Origin: Planctomycetia bacterium
GTDB lineage: Bacteria; Planctomycetota; Planctomycetia; Pirellulales; Thermoguttaceae
Direction: 5' to 3'
Assembly: GCA_030527105.1 (NCBI GenBank)
Contig: JAUNBK010000017.1
Span: 1-54,946 of the forward strand
Length of the DNA stretch: 54,946 bases
This document shows, in pieces, positions 26,678-33,806 of this stretch. The stretch's first letter is position 1. Every line of letters begins with the position of its first letter. Below the pieces are notes generated by a model that was not told where the DNA came from, did not search any database, and saw nothing but the letters and a program-made list of their open reading frames with translations. The translations under genes and the position numbers were made by a program.

Positions 26678-29080
26678 ATGAAGACGTCGTTTTGCAGAGT
26701 GTTGTTGGTGCTTTTGGGTGTGTGCGGATTGCTCGCTCACACCAACGCGCAGGGGCTTTTGGTCTCTGAAGATGGAGCACGGCTCCCACGCGTGATTATC
26801 ATTCATCCGCCGTGGCATCCGCCCGTTCGTCCGATGCCAGTGGTGCGACCTGAGCCGGTTTTCTCCTACAAAATCAGCAGTTTAGACGTTGCCGCGCAGA
26901 TCAATGATCGAATGGCGGTCGTGAATTTGTCGCAGACCTTCGTCAATACGGGCGCGTCGCAAATGGAGGTTTCGTTCCTCTTCCCCGTTCCGTACGATGC
27001 GGCAGTGGAATCTTTCACGCTCCTCGTGGATGGGAAAGAATTCCCCGCCACCTTGCTCAAGGCGGAGGAGGCGAAGAAAACGTACGAAGAAATCGTCCGC
27101 AAGAGCAAAGACCCCGCCCTTCTCGAGTGGGTCGGCAGCGGAATGCTCCGAAGTCGGGTTTTCCCCATCCCCAAAGGAGAATCGAGAACCATTCAACTCA
27201 AGTACACCCAACTTTGCCGCAGTTTCGACGGTCTCACGGACTTCCAATTCCCTTTCGGCGCAAGCAAATACACCGACAAGCCGATCGACAAGGTCTCCGT
27301 CTCTGTTTCGATCGACAGCTCGGCAGACATACGCAACGTGTATAGTCCAACGCTCGATTTGAAGATCGAGAAGCCCACGTCTAAAAACGCGGTGGTCAAA
27401 TGGAGCATGGAAAAAGGTCTCCCGCCGGCGGACTTCCGACTGATGTACGACATTGGGAAAGATGCGGTTCAAACGCGGATTTTGAGCTATCGACCCAAGG
27501 CGTCCGATGGGAAGCAGGAGGATGGTTTCTTCCTTATTCTTGCCGCGCCAGAGGTGAAGCAGGAAGAGAACGCGATGCCGAAGTCGGTCTTTTTCGTTCT
27601 CGACAACTCTGGAAGCATGATGGGGGAGAAGATCAAACAGGCAAAAGCTGCCGCCCAGTTCGTCTTGGAGCACCTGGCGGATGGCGACATCTTCAACATT
27701 ATCGTTTTCAACAGCAGCGTGACGACCTTCCAACCCGAGCCGTTGGTATTGGACTCGAATAATCGCAAGGAAGCGTTGGCGTACATCGAAAAAGTCTACG
27801 CGTCGGGCGGAACCGATATCCATTCCGCTCTCCTTTGCGCATTGGATCAAATCGCCAAAACGGACACGCAGCGCCCGAATTATATCCTCTTTTTGACGGA
27901 CGGCTGCCCCACTGTTGGGGTGTGCAACGAGAGCAAAATCACGGAGGATGTCCAAAAAGCGAACACGAAAAAGTCGCGCATCTTCGCTTTTGGCGCAGGT
28001 TTCGACCTCAATAGTCGACTGGTCGACAGACTCGTCACGCAAAGCTCTGGGCAGAGCGAGTATATTCGACCGAACGAGAACATCGAAGAACGCGTCAGTC
28101 GTTTATATAGCAAGCTGCACGCGCCGATTTTGTCGGAAGTTTCGATGAAATTCACGCAGGAAGATGGCAAAGAATTGGACGCAAACCGCATTTATCCCGC
28201 AGGTGCGTTCGACATCTTCTCTGGCGAACAGCTCGCTATTTCTGGGCGCTACCACACGCCGGGGAAAGGGACTCTCACGCTGAGTGGCAAAACCGCCGAG
28301 GGTGAGCAGACGTTCTCTTATCCTCTCACGTTCGTGGACGTCTCAGACGACGCGACATTCGCCTTTGTCGAAAAACTCTGGGCGATTCGGCGCATTGGCG
28401 AGATTATCGACGAACTCGATCTCAAAGGGAAAAATGACGAACTCATTCAAGAGTTGGTTCAACTCTCCACGAAACATGGGATTTTAACCCCCTACACGTC
28501 GTTCCTTGCGGACGAAAACACGAAACTCAACGCTGCGAGCAACGTCGAGACCGCTAGGGGGCAGGTGGAGTCTCTGAACGTCGTTCAAGGTCGAGTTGGC
28601 GTCGCCCAACGCTCGCTCAAGGGCGGCTTCCGCAATGCGCAAAATGTCGTTCAGGCGCAGCAGGCGCAGCAAACGTTCGACGCCGATAATTCTAGGGCAG
28701 GCGTGGCTGCCGCTCCCCCAATGCTTGCCGCCCCTATGAGGCAAAATGCGCGCGGACCCCGTGGGGGTGCCATGCCGCAAATGAGTCAGCAGGCGATTGT
28801 CGGGAGTCCGCAGGTGGATGCCGAACCGGTGTCGCAAGTCGCGGGGCAAAATGTTCGGACGATCAACAATCGTGCGTTCTTCTTCAAGAACGGGCAGTGG
28901 GTCGACAGCACGCTCACGGAGTCGCAGCAGAGTGCCGCGCCGGTTGAAGTCACGACGTTTAGCCAGGAGTATTTCGACCTTATTGCGAAATATGGAGAGG
29001 AAATCGCGCCGTATTTGGCGTTCGACGAGCCTGTGTTGCTCAACGTGAATCAGAAAGCGGTTTTGATTCAGGCAAAGTAA
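26678..29080 (+). CDS. Secreted VIT and von Willebrand factor A domain protein
   Basis: This 800-residue protein has a signal peptide (MKTSFCRVLLVLLGVCGLL to TNAQG). A VIT domain lies at about 50-190 (SYKISSLDVAAQINDRMAVV, FLFPVPYDAAVESFTLLVDG). A VWA domain lies at about 300-470, with an intact metal site DNSGSMMGE near 308. A glycine/glutamine/alanine-rich linker follows at about 640-720, then a short C-terminal domain ending in LNVNQKAVLIQAK. VIT-VWA proteins are common in planctomycetes and related groups and are thought to bind partner proteins. The ligand is unknown. ATG at 26678 is set by GGAGG and the signal peptide. Confidence 0.88.
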   Translation: MKTSFCRVLLVLLGVCGLLAHTNAQGLLVSEDGARLPRVIIIHPPWHPPVRPMPVVRPEPVFSYKISSLDVAAQINDRMAVVNLSQTFVNTGASQMEVSFLFPVPYDAAVESFTLLVDGKEFPATLLKAEEAKKTYEEIVRKSKDPALLEWVGSGMLRSRVFPIPKGESRTIQLKYTQLCRSFDGLTDFQFPFGASKYTDKPIDKVSVSVSIDSSADIRNVYSPTLDLKIEKPTSKNAVVKWSMEKGLPPADFRLMYDIGKDAVQTRILSYRPKASDGKQEDGFFLILAAPEVKQEENAMPKSVFFVLDNSGSMMGEKIKQAKAAAQFVLEHLADGDIFNIIVFNSSVTTFQPEPLVLDSNNRKEALAYIEKVYASGGTDIHSALLCALDQIAKTDTQRPNYILFLTDGCPTVGVCNESKITEDVQKANTKKSRIFAFGAGFDLNSRLVDRLVTQSSGQSEYIRPNENIEERVSRLYSKLHAPILSEVSMKFTQEDGKELDANRIYPAGAFDIFSGEQLAISGRYHTPGKGTLTLSGKTAEGEQTFSYPLTFVDVSDDATFAFVEKLWAIRRIGEIIDELDLKGKNDELIQELVQLSTKHGILTPYTSFLADENTKLNAASNVETARGQVESLNVVQGRVGVAQRSLKGGFRNAQNVVQAQQAQQTFDADNSRAGVAAAPPMLAAPMRQNARGPRGGAMPQMSQQAIVGSPQVDAEPVSQVAGQNVRTINNRAFFFKNGQWVDSTLTESQQSAAPVEVTTFSQEYFDLIAKYGEEIAPYLAFDEPVLLNVNQKAVLIQAK

Positions 29081-29930
29081 TTTTTTATCATTTGATCATC
29101 CCGCGTGGAATTCCGTCGAACCGTCCGTCGCTCACGCAGCGCACCACGGCTCGATGGAGTTTCGCACGGGATGCGCTGTTTGAAGGAGAGTTTGAGAGGG
29201 TGGATGCGCTCAAATTTCTCTTCCCTCGCGAGCTTTCTCGAAATCATAAATTCAAACAAACGCCCATTTTGAGCCATTTTTTCGCATTTTCCCATAGAAA
29301 AAACTTCACATTTTGCGATCGAGACCATAAAAAGCCCATTCTAAAGATTGTTATCCAAAAAGCCCGATGTTTTAGTCCGTGTTTCGCGCAATTCGCTTTA
29401 AGTGCGTGAAAACAAGTGTGAAACGAACGTCAAAACCACCTCAAAAACAATTAAATTAACGAATATCGATTCTACTGCGAAAATTCTGCATTAAAACCCA
29501 CTTTTATAAAAAACATCCGATCGCAAAAAACACCAAAAAAACGAGTTTTTTCACTAAAAAGAATCAAAAAAGTGCAAACGTGTGAAATTCGCCAGACCTC
29601 TATTTTTCCGAAACATGGCATTTTCTACGAATAGCGGACTAAAATGCTTTGAAAAAATTCCTAATCGTACAGTCTCGCAAAAACGAGAATATCGCGGAAT
29701 CCCCCTAAAAAACGCGTGAAATCTTTGATTTCTCGAGAAACCGCACAAAAAACCAATTCACCCCGCCCCGGTGGTGTCTCGCCTTCCATGAAGGAAACGC
29801 CCGAAGGGCAGACACAATTCCCCCTCTCTGAAGGGGGTAGTTCCGAAGTGGGAGACGCTTTCTCTCATCCAAACACACCGTCAGCCTTCGGCTGCCACCC
29901 CTCTAAAAGAGGGGATTTTGAAGGCAGCCG
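29081..29930. other. Noncoding region of about 850 bp with repeats
   Basis: No open frame here has family features or a credible start. A degraded copy of the palindromic-repeat core (GCGCACCACGGCTCG) lies at about 29140-29155. The part from 29330 to 29760 is AT-rich and empty. A copy of the second repeat family lies at 29835-29915. Open frames in the last part translate to the repeat itself and are not genes. Confidence 0.55.
29835..29915 (+). repeat. Second repeat family, copy A (CCCCTCT/AGAGGGG hairpin)
   Basis: GTAGTTCCGAAGTGGGA begins the copy. It ends with CCGTCAGCCTTCGGCTGCCA followed by the hairpin CCCCTCTAAAAGAGGGG. It matches the inverse of 43955-44036, with scattered differences in the middle. 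Confidence 0.75.
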
Positions 29931-31016
29931 CTACCTCTCGTATATCTCACGCAAGCGCTTTAAATAAGCGTCTAAAGAATATCGTTTCGCGATAAATTGC
30001 CGCAATTGAGCGCTTTTTTCTTGTGTCTCTTGAGGACGATGCAACACCCCGTGCGTCGCGCGCGCCGCCGCCAGTGTCTCGCCCAACGTCGGAATAATAT
30101 GGAGTGTTTCGAGCGGGAGAAAATCGTCTCCCAATGCGGCGTCCGTCGTCACGATAGGCACCCCCGCCCCGCCCGCTTCGAGCATGGAACGCGCCGCGCC
30201 CGGCGTCGATTGAAGGTTCCAAAAAACGTCCAAATGGGGGAGAATCTCCTCGTATGCCGCGCTAAAACGAACAATATTCTCCCGCTCATATTGTCGTGCG
30301 AAAAGTTGCGTTTCGCGCACCACTCGCTCCTCGGCTTGGGTTCCGCGAGAATCGCACAAAAAGACGAGCCGAGCTGTGGGATGGACGCGCACGATCGAGT
30401 CGATCGACCAGATCGCCCACTTCCACCTCTTCCACGCGCGAGGCGGACCGGCGCAACCAATGAGAAGCGCGTCCTTCGGCAGTTCCAACGCCTCGAGAAT
30501 CTCCTCTCGTGTGCGCGACAAATTCGACGGAAGCTCCACAAAATGCGGAAGAGACTCCCATTTTGACGCTCTTGCCGAGACGCAACGGGCGTGAAATTTC
30601 CGCACGGCATCTTGAGCGAAAAGGGCTGCATCCGCCGCGAGCGCCCCTCGAGCCGAGTCGAAAATCCACGGGTCGCACTCGTCGACAAACGCGACGGACT
30701 TGGCGCGGAAAATTTTAGCAAGACGGACTCCTGTGGCGGCAAGTTGAGAATCCCACACATGAACGACGGAGGGTCTGATTCGTTCTCGAAGGAGCCACGC
30801 GGCGGCACGAAAGGTTTTTTCTCCCGAAAAATGCGACTCCAAAGCGACTTCTCGACCAATGGAGAGGGCGGCGTCCGGCGTCCTTCCTCGAAACGCAATC
30901 ACGCACGGGGCGTATTCGTCCAAACGAGGCAAAATAGCGCCGAGGACACGCTTCGTTTCCGAGGAGTCAAAAGATGATATCAGGTGCAAAATGGTCTTGG
31001 CGCGACGGTTTCCCAC
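29931..31016 (-). CDS. Glycosyltransferase family 4-like protein
   Basis: This protein of about 361 residues has a GT-B fold of the GT4 type. The N-terminal half contains TILHLISSFDSSETKRVL and VVHVWDSQLAATGVRLAK. The C-terminal half shows LLIGCAGPPRAWKRW, ARLVFLCDSRG and EEILPHLDVFWNLQSTPGAARS, followed by EAGGAGVPIVTTDA, the usual donor-sugar binding region. A glycan or lipid acceptor is likely, but donor and acceptor cannot be read from sequence. GTG at 31016 is chosen because AAGGAG lies in the last codons of the upstream GNAT gene, whose stop is at 31024. Longer starts at 31058 or 31085 would overlap that gene. Confidence 0.8.
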   Translation of the reverse strand: MGNRRAKTILHLISSFDSSETKRVLGAILPRLDEYAPCVIAFRGRTPDAALSIGREVALESHFSGEKTFRAAAWLLRERIRPSVVHVWDSQLAATGVRLAKIFRAKSVAFVDECDPWIFDSARGALAADAALFAQDAVRKFHARCVSARASKWESLPHFVELPSNLSRTREEILEALELPKDALLIGCAGPPRAWKRWKWAIWSIDSIVRVHPTARLVFLCDSRGTQAEERVVRETQLFARQYERENIVRFSAAYEEILPHLDVFWNLQSTPGAARSMLEAGGAGVPIVTTDAALGDDFLPLETLHIIPTLGETLAAARATHGVLHRPQETQEKSAQLRQFIAKRYSLDAYLKRLREIYER

Positions 31017-31023
31017 GAAAAAC

Positions 31024-31521
31024 TTACTCCTTAAACACGCGGTGCCACAATCCGACATCCATCCAACAGCCGAATTTGTACCCAACTTGCCTCAAATGGG
31101 CGGCTTTCACCAACCCGAAACTTTCGTGGAGGCGCACGCTGCTCTCGTTGGGGAGCGTGATGCTCGCAATGACGGAGTGTATTTCGCGATTTTCCTCGAG
31201 AATCTTGAAAAGTTTTTCATACATGCGCCTCCCCACGCCATCGTGGAGACGTTTGGGGTGCACATAAACGGAGAGTTCCGCCGTTCGATGCCAAGCGGTT
31301 CGGGTTCTAAAAATATCTGCGTAGCAATAGCCGATGAGTTCCCCATCGCGCTCGAAACCAAGCCAAGGGAAGGACTGCGTGACTCTTACGACGCGCCCCG
31401 CCATTTCCTCCGTGGAGGGGAGCGTTTCTTCCGTGGTGCAGGTCGTATTAATCACATAATACCCATAAATATCGAGGAGCTGTGCCGCATCCTCTGGGAC
31501 AACATGTCGTACAATGTCCAT
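31024..31521 (-). CDS. GNAT acetyltransferase (phosphinothricin-acetyltransferase-like)
   Basis: This protein of 165 residues has the GNAT fold: RHVVPEDAAQLLDIYGYYV, then LGFERDGELIGYCYADIF, the acetyl-CoA site ELSVYVHPKRLHDGVGRRMY, and a final NESSVRLHESFGLVKAAHLR. This pattern fits the Pat/MddA group that acetylates phosphinothricin, methionine sulfoximine or related amino acids. The substrate is inferred. The start at 31521 matches the family N terminus but lacks a clear Shine-Dalgarno site, and a shared 48-bp element ends only 4 bp upstream. The glycosyltransferase gene follows 7 bp after its stop and probably uses its terminal AAGGAG. Confidence 0.85.
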   Translation of the reverse strand: MDIVRHVVPEDAAQLLDIYGYYVINTTCTTEETLPSTEEMAGRVVRVTQSFPWLGFERDGELIGYCYADIFRTRTAWHRTAELSVYVHPKRLHDGVGRRMYEKLFKILEENREIHSVIASITLPNESSVRLHESFGLVKAAHLRQVGYKFGCWMDVGLWHRVFKE

Positions 31522-31525
31522 AAAT

Positions 31526-31641
31526 ATATTGGCGCTCAAACGAATTTGAGTTTTCACAAAAAAATAAGGAGCCGTTAAAGCAACGCACCACGGCTCGCAA
31601 AACGTTGCGAAAAACGGAATTTTAAAGGAGAACGAGTATAA
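31526..31641 (-). repeat. Dispersed palindromic repeat, copy 5, joined to the shared 48-bp element
   Basis: Read on the minus strand, 31641 onward gives TATACTCGTTCTCCTTTAAA, then the GCGAGCCGTGGTGCGTTGC core, then GGCTCCTTA. From 31573 to 31526 it continues with the element also found at 14007-14054. The whole unit fills the gap between the M28 peptidase stop and the GNAT start. Confidence 0.85.
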
Positions 31642-31646
31642 AATAA

Positions 31647-32888
31647 TCAAAGTGGAATTTTTTCTTCCGTGTGGAAAAAATCTTTCAAAATAACCTCATC
31701 CTGCTGAGGGTTTCGCGATTTCGCCCTCCAATCCTTGTGCAAGGTGCTGAACCTTCCATCCGCATACGCCCCGCCAATGGCGAGTTTGAGGGCGCATTTG
31801 GTGATTTTTTCCATTCCTTCGTAATTCAATCTGTCTGCCGTGTCCTTCGGGGTATGATAAACGGCGGGACACGAAGACGCCACCATCAAAACGGGGATAT
31901 CGAAATGGGGAAAAACAGCGTGGTCGCTACGTAGCAACGCCGAAAAAGGGAACTTCAGCCGCAACGGATTCTCGCGCAAGTTGCACCACTGCGCCCACTC
32001 CTTGAGGTTCGTCCCCGTGGTGGTTCCGAAAAAATAAAGCCCGTGGCGCTCGTCCAAACCGCCATTCATTTCGAGATTAACGACCGCGACGATTTTCTCC
32101 CTCGGAATCGTCGGCTTCCCCACCCAATAGCGCGACCCGAGAAGCCCAAGCTCCTCGCCATCGAAAAAGAGAAAGAGGACGGCAGTTTTTGGCTCCCCCG
32201 CCGGTAGCATTTGAAGCACTCGCGCAATCTCCAACAAAATCGCCACACTCGACGCGTTGTCGTCCGCGCCGGGATAATACACCCCCGACTGCGTGGCGGA
32301 CTCGCCCACATGATCATAATGCGCGCAAAAAATGAGATACTTCTCCGGGGACGCACCCGGCTGCGGGTCGGTTCCAAACCAGAGCGCCTCGATATTTTGC
32401 CCCTCTTTGTCGACCCCCTCGTACACTCCCGACGGGACGGGAACGAACGCGGCATTGGAGTACCCGAACTCACGCAGCTTCCCCAAAATAAACTCTGCCG
32501 CGCGCTTGCCACCAGGGGTGCCAAATCCTCGACCGGCAAAATCCGGCGCGCAAAGCGTGTGGGCGTACTCGCGTAAATTGTCTTGAGACACATTTTGGAG
32601 GAATTGTTCCAAATCCCCCTCACCCATTCCTCCCGGAAGGAGAATACTGCATGGTGCGCAGGGAACCGCATCCTCTCGCGCAGGAGGTGCGACGGTTGGG
32701 CATCTCTCGCCGCAAGATATTCCGCATAGGAAGGCAAGGTTCAAAAAAAAGATGCACGCGCGGAGCCATCCACCAAAATAGGAGGGCGCACCCTCCCCTA
32801 TCACGTGCCCCAAAGGTCGGCACACGCTTCGTGTGGTTTCGAGCGACAGTGTGAAAATTTGCGTGGGAAGCAAATTACTCGTTCTCAT
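31647..32888 (-). CDS. Secreted M28-family zinc aminopeptidase
   Basis: This protein of up to 413 residues carries the M28 di-zinc site: His and Asp in FCAHYDHVG, Asp in YPGADDNASSV, the GluGlu pair in FDGEELGLLGS, and His in CPAVYHTPKDT. NLEMNGG supplies the expected acidic ligand region. A hydrophobic segment (ACIFFLNLAFLCGI) lies at about residues 44-57 and may be a signal peptide or anchor. The ATG at 32888 overlaps the ECF sigma stop as ATGA, but the 40-residue lead before the hydrophobic segment is odd, so an internal GTG near residue 22 or 29 is possible. It probably cleaves peptides outside the cytoplasm. Confidence 0.85.
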   Translation of the reverse strand: MRTSNLLPTQIFTLSLETTRSVCRPLGHVIGEGAPSYFGGWLRACIFFLNLAFLCGISCGERCPTVAPPAREDAVPCAPCSILLPGGMGEGDLEQFLQNVSQDNLREYAHTLCAPDFAGRGFGTPGGKRAAEFILGKLREFGYSNAAFVPVPSGVYEGVDKEGQNIEALWFGTDPQPGASPEKYLIFCAHYDHVGESATQSGVYYPGADDNASSVAILLEIARVLQMLPAGEPKTAVLFLFFDGEELGLLGSRYWVGKPTIPREKIVAVVNLEMNGGLDERHGLYFFGTTTGTNLKEWAQWCNLRENPLRLKFPFSALLRSDHAVFPHFDIPVLMVASSCPAVYHTPKDTADRLNYEGMEKITKCALKLAIGGAYADGRFSTLHKDWRAKSRNPQQDEVILKDFFHTEEKIPL

Positions 32889-33568
32889 TCTGCCGAATCA
32901 GGCGCTTGCGCAGCGTCCGCCTCCCCAGCTTGTGCGCTGTTGGCGCCTTGGTTCTCTCGCTCCAACTCGTCCAAATTGCCCTCGTCATTGTTCTCAAGGC
33001 TGGCGTCAGAGGCAACGGAAGCGCGCATCGTCTCCCGCGCTCTCGAAAGGATCGGACCAATGGAATTCTCAGGAACGCCAGTCTGCGCGGCGATTTCGGC
33101 GTACGATTTTTGCTCAAGGTGGAACAATCTCACGATATTCGCGTCTTTTTCACCAAGGGTGGCGAGAAGCCGTTCCACTTCGTCTTTGTCTTCAATCCTC
33201 TTTTCAACTTCGTCGGAGAAAATGGGGGCGCTCTCCTCGGACAGAGAAACGTTTTCTCGAACGAAATTTTTCTGCATGAGGCTTTTCACCACAATCCGTC
33301 GCGCGACCACCGCGAGATACGTAGCGAGCGAACTATGCCCACGGAAGCGGCGCAAAACGACGAAATTATCCGCCACGATTGCCATAAAAATCTCTTGAAT
33401 CAGGTCTTCCTGAAGCGAAGAATCCAACGGGAGATTTCTATTCTTGCACGTCAATCGCACAACGTGATTAATCAGTCCGATGTATCGGTCCACAAAGTCT
33501 TCCCAAGCGCGTGGAGTTTTTTGCAAACAACGCTCAATGAGATTTCGATCTATTTCTGCAAGTGCCAT
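32885..33568 (-). CDS. ECF-type RNA polymerase sigma factor
   Basis: This protein of 227 residues contains sigma region 2 (WEDFVDRYIGLINHVVRL, SLQEDLIQEIFMAIV) at about 20-100 and region 4 (LFHLEQKSYAEIAAQTGVPE followed by NSIGPILSRARETMR) at about 140-190. A polar acidic tail rich in Glu, Asn and Ala closes it and has no counterpart in short ECF factors. ATG at 33568 has GGGGAGGG close upstream. A promoter lies at 33662-33690. The downstream M28 peptidase overlaps by 4 bp, and no anti-sigma factor is recognisable next door. Confidence 0.9.
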   Translation of the reverse strand: MALAEIDRNLIERCLQKTPRAWEDFVDRYIGLINHVVRLTCKNRNLPLDSSLQEDLIQEIFMAIVADNFVVLRRFRGHSSLATYLAVVARRIVVKSLMQKNFVRENVSLSEESAPIFSDEVEKRIEDKDEVERLLATLGEKDANIVRLFHLEQKSYAEIAAQTGVPENSIGPILSRARETMRASVASDASLENNDEGNLDELERENQGANSAQAGEADAAQAPDSAE

Positions 33569-33661
33569 ATTCCCTCCCCAGGTTGGGTGTCTCGTTGTCT
33601 CAATTTCATAATGTTTTTCTTCAAACGACGAGTTGCTTTCGCCTTTAAGCAATCTACCCCA

Positions 33662-33690
33662 ATTATAATATTTTTGTGGGGGAATTGCAA
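33662..33690 (-). promoter_or_regulatory. Sigma-70-type promoter for the ECF sigma-M28 operon
   Basis: On the minus strand TTGCAA and a perfect TATAAT are separated by 17 nt. The start at 33568 is about 90 nt downstream of the -10 box. Confidence 0.7.
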
Positions 33691-33806
33691 GGAACGAGCC
33701 CCCAAAAGGGGAAAAAAACACGAAAATAATCGCAAAATTTTCGGGAAATTCGCTTCAATCCCCCCTTTTGAGTGCCCATGCGCTCATTTGCTCTCAATGC
33801 AAAGAC

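Noticed and set aside
29716..29967. Small plus-strand frame containing PSAFGCHPSKRG
   Set aside because: This is a translation of a dispersed repeat with no ribosome site and no protein family.
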